Source: Gemmatimonadota bacterium
Lineage (GTDB): Bacteria; Gemmatimonadota; Gemmatimonadetes; Longimicrobiales; Gaopeijiaceae
Length of the DNA: 64,000 nt
Reading direction: 5' to 3'
Assembly (NCBI GenBank): GCA_028874905.1
Contig: JAPPGZ010000045.1
Span: 1-64,000 of the forward strand
In this document: one piece after another, positions 47,208 to 57,068 of the stretch
Layout of the letters: each line of letters starts with the position of its first letter
How positions within the stretch are numbered: the first letter of the stretch is position 1
Notes under the pieces: model-generated
Seen by the model: only the letters and a program-made list of their open reading frames with translations
Told to the model about the DNA's origin: nothing
The model's database searches: none
Position numbers and translations under genes: made by a program

Positions 47208-48059
47208 ATGAGCCTTACCGGGCAATCTCGACCCCTGGACGACTCGCTGGACCAGTATCTTCATGAGATCAGCCGGTATCCGCTGATCGATCAGGAAGAG
47301 GAGGCCCGGCTCGCCCAGGGAATCAGGCGGGGCGAGGAAGAGGCCCTGATGAAGCTCGTGCGCGCGAATCTGCGGTTCGTCGTATCGGTGTCGAAGAAGT
47401 ACCAGAACCAGGGCGTTCCGCTGTCCGACCTCATAAGCGAGGGGAACCTTGGGCTGATCCGGGCCGCTCACAAATTCGACGAGACCAGGGGCATCAAGTT
47501 CATCAGCTACGCGGTCTGGTGGATTCGGCAGGCGATCCTGCAGGCCCTGGCCGAACAAAGCCGCATCGTTCGCGTGCCGCTCAACAGGGTGGCAACGCTG
47601 CATCGCATCGCGAAATACAGGGCCGTGCGCCTGCAGGAGCTGGGCCGCGAGCCCACTGCGGACGAGATCGCGCGGGGGCTGGACCTGACCCCGGCGGACG
47701 TGGAGCAGACCCTTACGCTTACGCGCTCGCCCGTCTCTCTGGATTCCCCGATCGTGCCCGGCGAGGATGGCCGCCTGATCGACTACATCCCGGACCGCGT
47801 GTCGCCGGGGCCCGACGAAGAAACCTACGAGAAGCTGCTCACCGAGTCTCTGACGAAGACGCTCGCCACCCTGGCCGAGCGCGAGGCAAGGATTCTGCGA
47901 CTGTACTTCGGTCTCGGCGGCGAGGAGCCCAGGTCCCTTGAGGAGATCGGAGAGCTGCTGGGCGTCACGCGTGAGCGTGTGCGACAGATCAAGGAGAAGG
48001 CCCTGGCCCAGCTCCGCCACGCTTCCAGAAGACGGTTGCTGGAGTCGTTTTCCGACTAG
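47208..48059 (+). CDS. Sigma-70 family RNA polymerase sigma factor (RpoD/SigA-like)
   Basis: The 283-residue factor has region 1.2 ([16 protein letters not shown]) and region 2 with [20 protein letters not shown]. It also has region 3, and region 4 with the helix-turn-helix [20 protein letters not shown]. It lacks the long region 1.1 and is the size of group 2 or small primary sigma factors. Whether it is the housekeeping sigma cannot be decided here. The ribosome-binding site is weak (GCGAGAGAC). Confidence 0.92.
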   Translation: MSLTGQSRPLDDSLDQYLHEISRYPLIDQEEEARLAQGIRRGEEEALMKLVRANLRFVVSVSKKYQNQGVPLSDLISEGNLGLIRAAHKFDETRGIKFISYAVWWIRQAILQALAEQSRIVRVPLNRVATLHRIAKYRAVRLQELGREPTADEIARGLDLTPADVEQTLTLTRSPVSLDSPIVPGEDGRLIDYIPDRVSPGPDEETYEKLLTESLTKTLATLAEREARILRLYFGLGGEEPRSLEEIGELLGVTRERVRQIKEKALAQLRHASRRRLLESFSD

Positions 48060-48083
48060 TCGAGTCAGCGGTCGAAGCGTGCG

Positions 48084-48112
48084 TTGACACGTCGGCCACG
48101 CACGAATACCTT
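48084..48112 (+). promoter_or_regulatory. Sigma-70 promoter of the rplM operon
   Basis: A perfect -35 box TTGACA (48084-48089) is separated by 17 bases from TACCTT (48107-48112), which keeps the key T, A and final T of the -10 box. Transcription would start near 48119 and give a leader of about 70 bases, including seven consecutive T, before rplM. It likely drives rplM-rpsI-rpsB-tsf and perhaps further genes. Confidence 0.65.
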
Positions 48113-48190
48113 TCCATGCTGTGGTTTTTTTCGGGCCGCGCCCCGCCACCGAGCGTGCGGGACGGCTTCGTATCGCGGGAAACGGGAACT

Positions 48191-48622
48191 GTGACGAAGA
48201 CCATCACCCCAAAGAGGGAGGACATCCACCGGACATGGTGGGTCGTCGACGCGGAAGGCAAGCCCCTGGGGCGCCTCGCCACCGAAGTGGCGCGGATCCT
48301 GCGGGGCAAGCACAAGCCCATATACACGCCCCATCTGGACACGGGCGACCACGTCATCGTCATCAACGCCGCGAGGGTAATGCTCACCGGCCGCAAGGCG
48401 GAGCAGAAGACCTATTTTCGCCATTCGGGGTACATGGGCGGGGACAAGCACATACCGTTCTCCACGATGCTTGAGCGGTTCCCCGATCGCGTCATCGAAC
48501 TGGCGGTTCGCGGCATGCTCCCGAAAAACAAGCTGGGGCGGGTCATGCGCAGGAAGCTCCGGGTCTACCCGGGCGCGCGGCATCCACATCAGGGCCAGAG
48601 CCCGAAGCCCCTGGACATCTGA
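48191..48622 (+). CDS. rplM: 50S ribosomal protein L13
   Basis: The 143-residue protein matches L13 along its length: [48 protein letters not shown] and [12 protein letters not shown]. The start is GTG ([11 protein letters not shown]), chosen because it gives the family length. It is the first gene of the translation operon, followed by rpsI. Confidence 0.97.
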   Translation: MTKTITPKREDIHRTWWVVDAEGKPLGRLATEVARILRGKHKPIYTPHLDTGDHVIVINAARVMLTGRKAEQKTYFRHSGYMGGDKHIPFSTMLERFPDRVIELAVRGMLPKNKLGRVMRRKLRVYPGARHPHQGQSPKPLDI

Positions 48623-48639
48623 TCCGCCACGGAGTCGCA

Positions 48640-49035
48640 ATGGCCAGCAATCAGCCGATACAGGCGGTGGGACGCAGGAAGACCAGCGTCGCCCGCGTGG
48701 TCCTCCGCCCGGGCCGGGGACTCTGGTCCATCAACGGGCGCGAGCTCGAGGACTATTTTCCGAGACCTGCGCACCGCATGCGGATCGAGGACCCGCTGCG
48801 CGTGGCCGGATCGGAGGGCAGTCTCGACGTGAGCGTGCGGGTGCGTGGAGGCGGGCTCACCGGCCAGGCCGACGCGATCCGTCTGGGCATTGCGAGGGCC
48901 CTGGTCGCGCACGATGAGGAAGTCCGGTCCAGCATGCGCGAGGGCGGCCTGCTGACCCGGGACGCACGCAAGGTCGAGCGCAAGAAGCCGGGCCGCCCCA
49001 AGGCCCGCAAGCGCTTCCAGTTCAGCAAGCGATAG
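48640..49035 (+). CDS. rpsI: 30S ribosomal protein S9
   Basis: The 131-residue protein has the S9 features AVGRRKTSVARVVLRPG, SINGRELEDYF, GGGLTGQADAIRLGIARAL and the basic C-terminal tail PGRPKARKRFQFSKR, which reaches the P-site tRNA. It is the usual partner of rplM. Confidence 0.97.
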   Translation: MASNQPIQAVGRRKTSVARVVLRPGRGLWSINGRELEDYFPRPAHRMRIEDPLRVAGSEGSLDVSVRVRGGGLTGQADAIRLGIARALVAHDEEVRSSMREGGLLTRDARKVERKKPGRPKARKRFQFSKR

Positions 49036-49047
49036 GCGCGCATTCGA

Positions 49048-49947
49048 ATGAACCCTGCGGGAAACCAGGTGGGACTGACCGAGTTGCTCGACGCTGGTGT
49101 CCATTTCGGCCACCAGACCCGGCGTTGGAACCCCAAGATGCGCCCGTTCATCTTCGGAGAGCGCAACGGGATCCACATCATCGACCTGCGCAAGACGCTG
49201 GACCGCCTCAACGAGGCCAGGGATGCGGTGCGCAGGGTGGTGCTGAAGGGGGACAAGGTCCTCTTTCTCTCGACCAAGCGCCAACTGCGCCAGATCATCG
49301 AAGAGGAAGCGAACCGGTGCGGGGCACTGTACGTGACCGAACGCTGGCTGGGAGGGATGCTGACCAACTTCCAGACGATACGCCGCCAGATTCGGCGGAT
49401 GAAGGAGTTGGAGCGGGGCCAGGAAGAGAATGCGTTCGAATTCTATACCAAGAAGGAACGCCTGCTGCTCGAGCGCGAACGGTCCAAGCTCGAGAAGTAC
49501 TTCATCGGCGTCCGCGACATGGTGCGATTGCCCGGCGCCGTCTTCGTCGTGGACGCGAAGCGCGAGATCATAGGTGTGCGAGAGGCCCACCGTCTCGGGA
49601 TCCCCGTGATCTCCATCGCCGACACGAACGTCGACCCTGAGCTGATTGATTACCCCATCCCGGGAAACGACGACGCGATCCGCTCGGTGAGCCTGATCGC
49701 CGGCCAGATTGCGGATGCGATCGAGACAGCGCGAAGGGAAGTGCCCGACGAACAGCTGCGGCGGCAGGCGGAGCTCGAAGCCACCACCTACTCGACCGAG
49801 ACCGGCGAAAAATCGGCGGACGTCAGGGAAGTACGGCGCCGGCCTCGCCGCCGCCGTCCGCGCCCCGAGGCCATTGCGCAGGTGCGAAAAACCGGCGACG
49901 GCGACGCGGGCTCCAAACCCGGGGGCGCCGGGGACGAGAGCGGCTGA
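49048..49947 (+). CDS. rpsB: 30S ribosomal protein S2
   Basis: The S2 core covers residues 1-230, with [33 protein letters not shown] and [20 protein letters not shown]. The protein is 299 residues, about 55 longer than most S2. The extra C-terminal part is low-complexity, with an Arg/Pro-rich run ([14 protein letters not shown]) and a Gly/Asp-rich end. Such tails occur in several phyla and probably contact rRNA. Confidence 0.97.
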   Translation: MNPAGNQVGLTELLDAGVHFGHQTRRWNPKMRPFIFGERNGIHIIDLRKTLDRLNEARDAVRRVVLKGDKVLFLSTKRQLRQIIEEEANRCGALYVTERWLGGMLTNFQTIRRQIRRMKELERGQEENAFEFYTKKERLLLERERSKLEKYFIGVRDMVRLPGAVFVVDAKREIIGVREAHRLGIPVISIADTNVDPELIDYPIPGNDDAIRSVSLIAGQIADAIETARREVPDEQLRRQAELEATTYSTETGEKSADVREVRRRPRRRRPRPEAIAQVRKTGDGDAGSKPGGAGDESG

Positions 49948-50003
49948 GGTTCTCACAAGCGCGGGGCCGCATGGTCCGTGACGCGACCCAGGAAGAACCG
50001 GAA

Positions 50004-50597
50004 ATGACGATTGGCGCGAAACTGGTAAAGGAACTCCGCGACCGGACGGGCGCGGGGATGATGGATTGCAAGCGTGCTCTGCAGGAGACCGGTGCCGATA
50101 TCGAGGCCGCCATCGATCTGCTGCGGAGCAAGGGGGAGGCGAAGGCCGCAAAACGGGCCGACCGCGCGGTCAACGAGGGCATCGTCGCCAGCTACATACA
50201 CCATGGCGGGCGCATCGGCGTTCTGGTGGAACTCAACTGCGAGACCGACTTTGTGGCCAACACGGACGAATTCGGAACGCTCGCGCGGGACATCGCAATG
50301 CACGTTGCCGCGTCCGATCCGTTGGCCGTCGGGATCGAGGACGTCGATTCTGCTGTCGTGGAGCGGGAGCGGAAGATCTTCGCTGATCAGGTCGCCCGCG
50401 AAGGGAAGCCCGAACACATTCATGATCGAATCGTGGAAGGCAAGATGGCCAAGTTCTACAGGCAGAGCGTTCTCCTGGAACAGGCCTTCGTCAAGGATCC
50501 GGACAAGAGCGTCGGTGATCTGATCACCGAAACGTCCGCGAGGACCGGCGAGAACGTCAGAGTCGCACGCTTCGCGCGCTTCAGGGTCGGAGGATAG
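50004..50597 (+). CDS. tsf: Elongation factor Ts, short form
   Basis: EF-Ts exchanges GDP for GTP on EF-Tu. The start [20 protein letters not shown] and the core [17 protein letters not shown] are typical. At 197 residues it is the short form known from Thermus and others, with one instead of two core subdomains. The ATG of MTIGAKLV is preferred over an upstream GTG-type extension of 11 residues, because AGGAAG lies before it. Confidence 0.96.
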   Translation: MTIGAKLVKELRDRTGAGMMDCKRALQETGADIEAAIDLLRSKGEAKAAKRADRAVNEGIVASYIHHGGRIGVLVELNCETDFVANTDEFGTLARDIAMHVAASDPLAVGIEDVDSAVVERERKIFADQVAREGKPEHIHDRIVEGKMAKFYRQSVLLEQAFVKDPDKSVGDLITETSARTGENVRVARFARFRVGG

Positions 50598-50670
50598 GGT
50601 TGCAGGTGGGGGCGTCGCGGATCGAGTGCGGGCCGGGTGCCCGGCACACGAATCGACCGGAACCCACCGC

Positions 50671-51393
50671 GTGAGCGACCGGAGGAGTTCGGGCTACGGC
50701 CGCGTACTCCTGAAGCTGTCCGGCGAGGCTCTCGCTGGCTCGCGCGGCTTCGGCATCGATCCGAAGACCGTCGAGGGCATCACCGACGAAATCCGCGCGA
50801 TCCACGATCTGGGCGTATCGCTGGGGCTTGTCATCGGCGGCGGCAACATCGTGCGCGGCGCCATCGCCAGCCAGCGCGGAATGGACAGGGTTTCCGCGGA
50901 CTACATGGGGATGCTCGCCACCATCATGAATGCGCTGGCGGTGCAGGATCTCCTTGAGAAGAGGGAAGTCGAAACCCGCGTCATGACGGCGATCCGGATG
51001 CCGCAACTGGCGGAACCGTATATTCGGCGCAGGGCGCTTCGGCACATGGAGAAGGGGAGAATCGTCATTTTCGCCGGAGGTACCGGGAACCCCTACTTCT
51101 CCACCGACACGGCGGCGGTCCTGCGGGCGATAGAGATGGATGCGGACGTGGTCATCAAGGCCACGAAGGTCGAGGGCGTATACAGCGCGGATCCCGCCAG
51201 CGATCCAGCGGCCGAGTTCATCCCGGAAATCTCGTACCACGAGGTCGTCAAGCGTGATCTGCGGGTCATGGATGCGGCGGCGGTGTCCCTCTGCCGCGAG
51301 AACGACCTCCCGATCATCGTGCTCAATCTCGACGGCCAGGGAGCGGTCCGCAGGGCGATACAGGGTAGGCGAGTCGGAACGCTGGTATCTTAG
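50671..51393 (+). CDS. pyrH: UMP kinase
   Basis: The enzyme phosphorylates UMP to UDP. The 240-residue amino-acid-kinase-fold protein has [22 protein letters not shown], the segment [20 protein letters not shown] and [10 protein letters not shown]. The GTG start is chosen to fit the family length. The order rpsB-tsf-pyrH-frr is widely conserved. Confidence 0.96.
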   Translation: MSDRRSSGYGRVLLKLSGEALAGSRGFGIDPKTVEGITDEIRAIHDLGVSLGLVIGGGNIVRGAIASQRGMDRVSADYMGMLATIMNALAVQDLLEKREVETRVMTAIRMPQLAEPYIRRRALRHMEKGRIVIFAGGTGNPYFSTDTAAVLRAIEMDADVVIKATKVEGVYSADPASDPAAEFIPEISYHEVVKRDLRVMDAAAVSLCRENDLPIIVLNLDGQGAVRRAIQGRRVGTLVS

Positions 51394-51433
51394 TTCACGG
51401 AATCATTGTCGGATCGCGTGGAAGGAGCACGGC

Positions 51434-51985
51434 GTGACACTGGTGGACGAAGCGAGAAGCAGAATGGACGCTGCCGTGGCAGCGATCCGCCGCGAATTCG
51501 AGACGGTGCGCACCGGCAAGGCCGTCCCATCGATCCTCGACTCCGTTCGGGTGGAGGCGTACGGCAGCCAGATGCCGCTGAATCAGGTCTCGACGGTGAA
51601 CGCACCGGACCCCTCTCTGCTGGTGGTGCAGCCGTTCGACCCATCCCTGATCGGGCCGATCGAAAAGGCGGTGCTGACGGCCGGTCTGGGACTGAATCCC
51701 TCCAATGACGGTGCCATCATCCGGGTGCCGATTCCGCCGCTCAGCGAGGAGCGCCGCAAGCAGTATGTCCGGATTCTGCACAAGATGGCGGAGGAGGGCC
51801 GCGTGTCGATACGGCGCGCGAGGCAGGCGGCGAACGAACGCGTGAAGGCACGGTTGCGCGCGAACGAAGTGGGCGAGGACGAAGCGCGCCGCACCATGGC
51901 CGACGTGCAGAAGCTCACCGACGAGTTCGTCGGCAGGATCGATCATCTTCTTTCCGTCAAGGAGAAGGAGGTGATGGCGATCTGA
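51434..51985 (+). CDS. frr: Ribosome recycling factor
   Basis: The factor splits post-termination ribosomes with EF-G. The 183 residues match RRF: RTGKAVPSILDSVRVEAYGS, LNPSNDGAIIRVPIPPL and the C-terminal helix RRTMADVQKLTDEFVGRID. The GTG start lies six bases after GAAGGAG. Confidence 0.97.
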   Translation: MTLVDEARSRMDAAVAAIRREFETVRTGKAVPSILDSVRVEAYGSQMPLNQVSTVNAPDPSLLVVQPFDPSLIGPIEKAVLTAGLGLNPSNDGAIIRVPIPPLSEERRKQYVRILHKMAEEGRVSIRRARQAANERVKARLRANEVGEDEARRTMADVQKLTDEFVGRIDHLLSVKEKEVMAI

Positions 51986-52021
51986 GGCACTCGACGAGCG
52001 CGCTCCCGCGCCAACTCACCC

Positions 52022-52765
52022 ATGGCGGCTGACCCGCTGTCCCTCATCAGGGAGCACGGGCGCGTGCCGCGCCATGTGGCGGTCATCATGGATGGCAACG
52101 GCCGCTGGGCCTCGAGGCGGGGGCTCCCCCGGCATGCGGGGCACTGGGAGGGGATGAAGGCGGTCCGGGAGGCCGTGGAGGGCGCGTGCGCGGCAGGAGT
52201 CGAGATCCTCACGCTCTTTGCGTTTTCCACCGAGAACTGGAAGCGGCCGCAGTCCGAGGTCGACGCGCTCATGCAGCTTCTTTGCGCGTACGCCGAATCC
52301 GAACACGAGGAGCTCGCCGGCCACGGTGTCGAGGTCCGGGTGTTGGGCGAGGTCTCGCGTCTTGATTCCGAGGCGCGAGCGGCCGTGGCACTCATGGAGG
52401 ACGCGACCCGGGACGGGGCCGTGTTGCGGCTCAACCTGATGATCTCATATGGCGGGCGAGAGGAAATCGTTCGCGCCGTCCGTCGTCTGGCGGCGCAGGT
52501 GCACGGCCGAAGCCTCGAGCCGGAGGCGATCGACGCAGACACGGTCGAACAGGTGCTTTTCACGCGCGGGCTTCCGGATCCGGATCTCCTGATTCGCACT
52601 TCGGGAGAGTTCAGGATCAGCAACTTCCTGCTTTGGCAGACGGCCTACACCGAGCTTCACATCGCCTCGGTGCTCTGGCCCGACTTTACGCGGGAAGACC
52701 TGTTTGCAGCCATCCTGGACTACCAGCACCGGGAACGACGTTTCGGACGGGTCTCCACCCGATGA
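52022..52765 (+). CDS. uppS: Undecaprenyl diphosphate synthase
   Basis: This cis-prenyltransferase makes the C55 carrier lipid for peptidoglycan. The 247-residue protein shows HVAVIMDGNGRWASRRG with the catalytic Asp, AFSTENWKRP, and RTSGEFRISNFLLWQ near the C terminus. It precedes cdsA, dxr and rseP, a common envelope-lipid gene order. Confidence 0.96.
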   Translation: MAADPLSLIREHGRVPRHVAVIMDGNGRWASRRGLPRHAGHWEGMKAVREAVEGACAAGVEILTLFAFSTENWKRPQSEVDALMQLLCAYAESEHEELAGHGVEVRVLGEVSRLDSEARAAVALMEDATRDGAVLRLNLMISYGGREEIVRAVRRLAAQVHGRSLEPEAIDADTVEQVLFTRGLPDPDLLIRTSGEFRISNFLLWQTAYTELHIASVLWPDFTREDLFAAILDYQHRERRFGRVSTR

Positions 52766-52784
52766 CGGTCCGTGTGCCCCTGCC

Positions 52785-53660
52785 ATGATGTCGGCTGAAC
52801 TCCGCGCCAGATTCGCGGTCGCTCTGGTCGGCATCCCGGTGGCGCTCCTCGCGATTCATGCCGGCGGCTGGTACTTCGGGGGACTGCTGGCCGTCCTGGC
52901 AGGTGCGGCAACCCTGGAGTTCCATCGATTGGCGGTGGCGACGGGTGCGCGTCCCATCGGCTGGCTCGGCGTCCCGGCGGCAGCAATCCTCGTGCTGCTG
53001 GCCGCGTACGAACCAGCATTCGGTGCCTGGGCGGATCGCGCCCTCACGCTGTTGCTTGCACTCGTGCTGGCGACCCCGGTTGTCGCCGTGTCGCGGCGCA
53101 GCGCCGAGGACTCGCCCATGTTATCCGTTACCGCGACGATCGCGGGAGTGCTCTACACAGGCGGGACGCTCGCTTTCGCGTTGTTGCTGCGTCATCTTCC
53201 CGACTCCGTGGCTGCCGATTCCCACGATCCCCTGGAGGGACGGTTGCTGGTGCTCTACCCGCTTGTCGTCATCTGGGCCTCGGACAGCGCCGCGTATTTC
53301 GCCGGCAAGCGCTTCGGGCGCACCAGGATGGCCCCGCAGGTCAGTCCCGGGAAGACGATGGAGGGCGGAGTGGCGGGTTTGGCTGCGGCCGTCATTGTCG
53401 GGGCCCTGGCGGGATTCGTCATGCGCGACCTCGCCAGCTTCGCCGTGTCGCCGGGCTCCGGGGCGCTCATTGGACTTGCCCTGGGCGTCGCAGGTCAATT
53501 GGGCGACCTTGCCGAGTCCCTGCTCAAACGGGAGGCCGGGGTCAAGGACTCGGGCGCGCTGCTGCCCGGTCATGGAGGCGTGCTCGACCGTTTCGACGCG
53601 CTTTTCTTCAGCCTGCCCGTGGCGTACGTCCTGCTCGTGCTTACGGGGTCGGCCGGGTGA
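52785..53660 (+). CDS. cdsA: Phosphatidate cytidylyltransferase
   Basis: CdsA makes CDP-diacylglycerol for phospholipids. The 291-residue protein has about eight hydrophobic segments and the C-terminal signature DSGALLPGHGGVLDRFD with the preceding SPGKTMEGGVAG. Two adjacent ATG codons (52785 and 52788) are equally possible starts. It begins 19 bases after uppS. Confidence 0.95.
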   Translation: MMSAELRARFAVALVGIPVALLAIHAGGWYFGGLLAVLAGAATLEFHRLAVATGARPIGWLGVPAAAILVLLAAYEPAFGAWADRALTLLLALVLATPVVAVSRRSAEDSPMLSVTATIAGVLYTGGTLAFALLLRHLPDSVAADSHDPLEGRLLVLYPLVVIWASDSAAYFAGKRFGRTRMAPQVSPGKTMEGGVAGLAAAVIVGALAGFVMRDLASFAVSPGSGALIGLALGVAGQLGDLAESLLKREAGVKDSGALLPGHGGVLDRFDALFFSLPVAYVLLVLTGSAG

Positions 53661-53667
53661 CGGTTCC

Positions 53668-54825
53668 GTGAAGCGCATCGCTCTCCTGGGAGCTACGGGC
53701 TCGGTGGGCCGCTCGACGCTCTCCGTGATTCGACGGCATCCCGGACAGTTCGGCGTCGTGGCGCTGTCCGCGCATCGATCAGTCGCCGCGCTGGAGGCGC
53801 TGGCGGTCGAATTCGGGGCGCGGCGTGTGGCGCTGGCCGATTCCGGAGCCCTCGAGAACCGTCCGGATCTTGTGGCGGTGGGATGGGGCACCGGGGCCGA
53901 CCGGATCGTGGAGCTTGCCCGGCTCGGGGGTGTCGACATCGTGGTGAACGCGGTCGTTGGTGCAGCCGGGCTGCGCCCCACCATCGCCGCCCTGGAAGCC
54001 GGAAAGCGATGCGCGCTAGCCAACAAGGAGTCGCTGGTGACGGCGGGTGACCTTGTCCTTCGGGCAGCCCAGCGGGGCGGGGGGGAGCTGGTTCCCGTCG
54101 ACAGCGAACATTCGGCGATCCTGCAATGCGTCGGCTCGGCTCGCCGGGAGGAGATCCAACGGCTCATCCTGACGGCAAGCGGGGGCCCGTTTCGCGGGAT
54201 GTCCGCAGAAGACCTTCAACAGGCGGACGCGGCGATGGCGCTACGACATCCGACCTGGGACATGGGCGCCAAGATCACGATTGATTCGGCAACGCTCGCG
54301 AACAAGGCGCTCGAGGTGATCGAGGCGCATTTCCTTTACGGCCTGCCCTATGATCGCATCGACGTGGTTGTGCACCCGACCTCGATTGTCCATTCGTTCG
54401 TCGAGTTCGTCGACGGGTCCGTGCTCTCCCAAATGGGCCAGCCCACCATGGAGCTCCCGATTCTGCACGCTCTGACCTGGCCCCGACGGTTGCCGGATCC
54501 GGTGCTCCGCGACTTCGATCCGCGCACGGCGTCGCCCCTCGTCTTCGAGCCCGTGGACGAAGCGCGCTTTCCCCTCTTCCGCCTCGGCGTGGATGCGGGT
54601 CGTATCGGTGGTGCCGCCCCGGCCGTGTTCAACGCGGCGAACGAGGTGGCCGTTGAAGCTTTCCTGAAGGGTATGGTTAGCTTCACCGGTATTGCGAATG
54701 TCGTCGAGGCCGCGCTGGAGGCATTGGAAGGCACGGCGGTGGCGACGCTTGACGAGGTGCTCTCGGTGGACCGGACGGCGAGGAGCCGGGCGGCCGCCGA
54801 GGTGGAAAGGATGGTTCGCGGATGA
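53668..54825 (+). CDS. dxr: 1-deoxy-D-xylulose 5-phosphate reductoisomerase
   Basis: Dxr is the second step of the non-mevalonate isoprenoid pathway. The 385-residue protein has the NADPH motif LLGATGSVGRSTL, then ALANKESLVTAGD, PVDSEHSAI, LTASGGPFRGM, HPTWDMGAKITIDSATLANK and HPTSIVHSFVEF. The start is GTG, 8 bases after cdsA. The stop overlaps the rseP ATG. Confidence 0.97.
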   Translation: MKRIALLGATGSVGRSTLSVIRRHPGQFGVVALSAHRSVAALEALAVEFGARRVALADSGALENRPDLVAVGWGTGADRIVELARLGGVDIVVNAVVGAAGLRPTIAALEAGKRCALANKESLVTAGDLVLRAAQRGGGELVPVDSEHSAILQCVGSARREEIQRLILTASGGPFRGMSAEDLQQADAAMALRHPTWDMGAKITIDSATLANKALEVIEAHFLYGLPYDRIDVVVHPTSIVHSFVEFVDGSVLSQMGQPTMELPILHALTWPRRLPDPVLRDFDPRTASPLVFEPVDEARFPLFRLGVDAGRIGGAAPAVFNAANEVAVEAFLKGMVSFTGIANVVEAALEALEGTAVATLDEVLSVDRTARSRAAAEVERMVRG

Positions 54826-56168
54826 CGCTACTGGCCGTTGTGGTCCTGCTCGGCGTGCTGATCTTCGTGCATGAGCTGGGCCATTTCTGGGCCGCGAAGT
54901 CGGTGGGGGTCGCGGTTGAGCGCTTTTCGATCGGCCTCGGGCCGCGCGTGTGGGGGTTTCACAGGGGCAACACGGAGTATGTCCTCTCGGCCATCCCCCT
55001 GGGTGGCTACGTCAAGATGCAGGGCATGGAGGACGAGATCCTGGAGCACCTGGAGGGCGGTGCGGGCAGAAGCCGGAGGAAACCGGGTGCCGGCGACTTC
55101 GACGCGCGACCGGTATGGGCGCGTGCCGTTGTGATCTCGGCCGGCGTGATCATGAACATGCTCTTCGCCTTCTTTCTGTATGCGCTCGTGGCGGCCGCCT
55201 GGGGAATCCAGGAAACGGCCGTCACCCGGGTCATGGACGTCAACGAAAGCACGCTGCCACCCGGGACGGAGGCATTGGCCGAGATCGTACCGGGGGCCGA
55301 GATCGTCGGTATCGGGGCAATCCGCCCCAATTCGTGGAACGAAATCCAGCGCGCATTCGTGGAGAGCGCGCCGGGCCCGCTCACCGTTGTCACCGAATCG
55401 CCGCGGGGCCTCTTCGACGTGGTTGTTCCGGCGGACGGGGAGGATCGTCGCGCGCTTGCCGGGTCGCTGCAATACTGGAGCGACCCCGTGGTCGGAAACG
55501 TCCAGGCGGGAACGCCTGCGGCGGGGGCCGCGATCGAACAGGGGGACAGGATCACCCATGTGGCGGGCGTGCCGGTCGACAGTTGGGCGGACATGACCAG
55601 GGAACTCGGCGCGCGTCCGGGAGAGCGCGTGGAGATCGGGCTCTCGCGGGGTGAGGCGAATCTTACCCGGATCGTTGTACTCGACGATGTCGAAGGCGAG
55701 CGAGCCGGAGAGCGGCGCGGCATGCTGGGGATCCTGCAGCAGCCGCCGCCACTCCGCACCGTTTCCCTGGGACTTGGAGAAGCCGTTTCATTCGGGGCGG
55801 CCCGGACCACGGAGGTCACTACCGCAATCCTCCGCTTTCTGCGCGACCTGGTGACGCTCAACGAGTCGCCCAGATCGGTGGGCTCCATCGGCACGATCTG
55901 GGTGTTTTCCGGAGCGGCGGCCGAGGGCGGACTGAGCACTTTCCTGGGCTTCATGGCGTTCTTCAGCATCAATCTCGCCATCCTCAACATGTTGCCCATT
56001 CCGCCCCTGGACGGCGGTCACATGGTTTTCCTTGGCATCGAGTTCGTGCGTGGGGAGAAGCTGGGGGTCAAGCAGCGGGTTCGCTGGGGGCAGATCGGTT
56101 TCTACGTGATCGTCGGGATCATGGTGTGGGCCCTGGGGAACGACGTGCTTCGCTTCTTCGGCCTCTAG
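54822..56168 (+). CDS. rseP: Site-2 intramembrane protease RseP
   Basis: This zinc metalloprotease cleaves within membrane helices, for example anti-sigma factors after DegS-type cleavage, and removes signal peptides. The 448-residue protein has HELGHFWAAKSVGV in the first helix and a PDZ region (about residues 200-290). The third zinc ligand is in the C-terminal helix NMLPIPPLDGGHM. An anti-sigma substrate is not in the window. Confidence 0.94.
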   Translation: MTLLAVVVLLGVLIFVHELGHFWAAKSVGVAVERFSIGLGPRVWGFHRGNTEYVLSAIPLGGYVKMQGMEDEILEHLEGGAGRSRRKPGAGDFDARPVWARAVVISAGVIMNMLFAFFLYALVAAAWGIQETAVTRVMDVNESTLPPGTEALAEIVPGAEIVGIGAIRPNSWNEIQRAFVESAPGPLTVVTESPRGLFDVVVPADGEDRRALAGSLQYWSDPVVGNVQAGTPAAGAAIEQGDRITHVAGVPVDSWADMTRELGARPGERVEIGLSRGEANLTRIVVLDDVEGERAGERRGMLGILQQPPPLRTVSLGLGEAVSFGAARTTEVTTAILRFLRDLVTLNESPRSVGSIGTIWVFSGAAAEGGLSTFLGFMAFFSINLAILNMLPIPPLDGGHMVFLGIEFVRGEKLGVKQRVRWGQIGFYVIVGIMVWALGNDVLRFFGL

Positions 56169-56182
56169 CCTGGCCGGGACGA

Positions 56183-56205
56183 TGCGGGTCCTGTCCGCGG
56201 GCTGC
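56183..56205. repeat. Degenerate third copy of the intergenic repeat
   Basis: TGCGGGT, two differing bases and TGTCCGCGG-CTGC resemble the second half of the repeat at 59-112. The element lies between the convergent rseP and MBL-hydrolase genes, as copy B lies between two convergent genes. The match is short and may be chance. Confidence 0.3.
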
Positions 56206-56242
56206 AGGTCAGCCGGAAGCCCGACGCCCGGGAGCCTTGCGC

Positions 56243-57064
56243 TCAGAACAGCGAGAGCTGGCGCGGTCCGGCGCGTGCCCGCAACTCCGCCAGATCGAAT
56301 ACCGCCGTCGGGCGGTCCGGCAGCGCCACTTCGACCAGACCCTTGAAACTCCGTCCCGACAGCGCACGCGCAGCGGCGGTTCTGGCCAGCCGGGGCGTGT
56401 TCGATTCCTCGGACAGGTGGGCGAGGACTACCACGGAAAGACGGGGATCGAATATCTCTGCCAGAAAATCGGCGGCGGCCTGATTTGAAAGGTGTCCGTG
56501 GCTGGAAGCGATCCTCGCCTTGACCGCTGGCGGATATCCTGCGGCCCACAGCATCCCCTCGTCGTGGTTGGATTCCACGATCAGCGCGTCGCAACCGCGC
56601 AGAGCATGCCGGATCTGCACTGTGGGCTTGCCCAGGTCGGTGGCAATGCCGAGGCGAAGTCCGGTTGCCGAGTCGGTTACGGCGACGGCCACGGGGTCGG
56701 CGGCGTCGTGGACCGTTATGAATGGATCGATCCTTAGCCGGTCGATGTCGACTGGAAACCCGGCGCGGTAGCATTGGACCACCTCGTTGCCGCGAAACAG
56801 CTTTCGGCATGCGAGGCGCGTCCCCGCAGTCATCAGGAGAGGCGTGCCGTGGGCACGCGCGAAGACGCCGGCGCCCCGGGTGTGATCGCCGTGTTCGTGG
56901 GTCAATACAATGGCGGAAATGGTGGCAGGGTCCACGCCGACCGTCGCCAGCCGGCGCGCGAGCTCACGTCCGCTGAAGCCCGCATCGACCAGAACGCGCG
57001 TGTCGCCAGCGGCCACGAGCACCGAGTTGCCCCGGCTCCCGCTTCCCAGAACCGAGAACTGCAC
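56243..57064 (-). CDS. MBL-fold metallohydrolase (YycJ/WalJ-like)
   Basis: The 273-residue metallo-beta-lactamase-fold hydrolase has LGSGSRGNSVLV at the start, the zinc motif LTHEHGDHTRG and SSHGHLSNQAA, with the C-terminal AHLSEESNTP. These match the YycJ/WalJ group, whose members are linked to cell-wall or DNA-end functions. The actual substrate is unknown. The start is GTG, 4 bases after the upstream nucleotidyltransferase-like gene. Confidence 0.88.
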   Translation of the reverse strand: MQFSVLGSGSRGNSVLVAAGDTRVLVDAGFSGRELARRLATVGVDPATISAIVLTHEHGDHTRGAGVFARAHGTPLLMTAGTRLACRKLFRGNEVVQCYRAGFPVDIDRLRIDPFITVHDAADPVAVAVTDSATGLRLGIATDLGKPTVQIRHALRGCDALIVESNHDEGMLWAAGYPPAVKARIASSHGHLSNQAAADFLAEIFDPRLSVVVLAHLSEESNTPRLARTAAARALSGRSFKGLVEVALPDRPTAVFDLAELRARAGPRQLSLF

Positions 57065-57068
57065 GCCG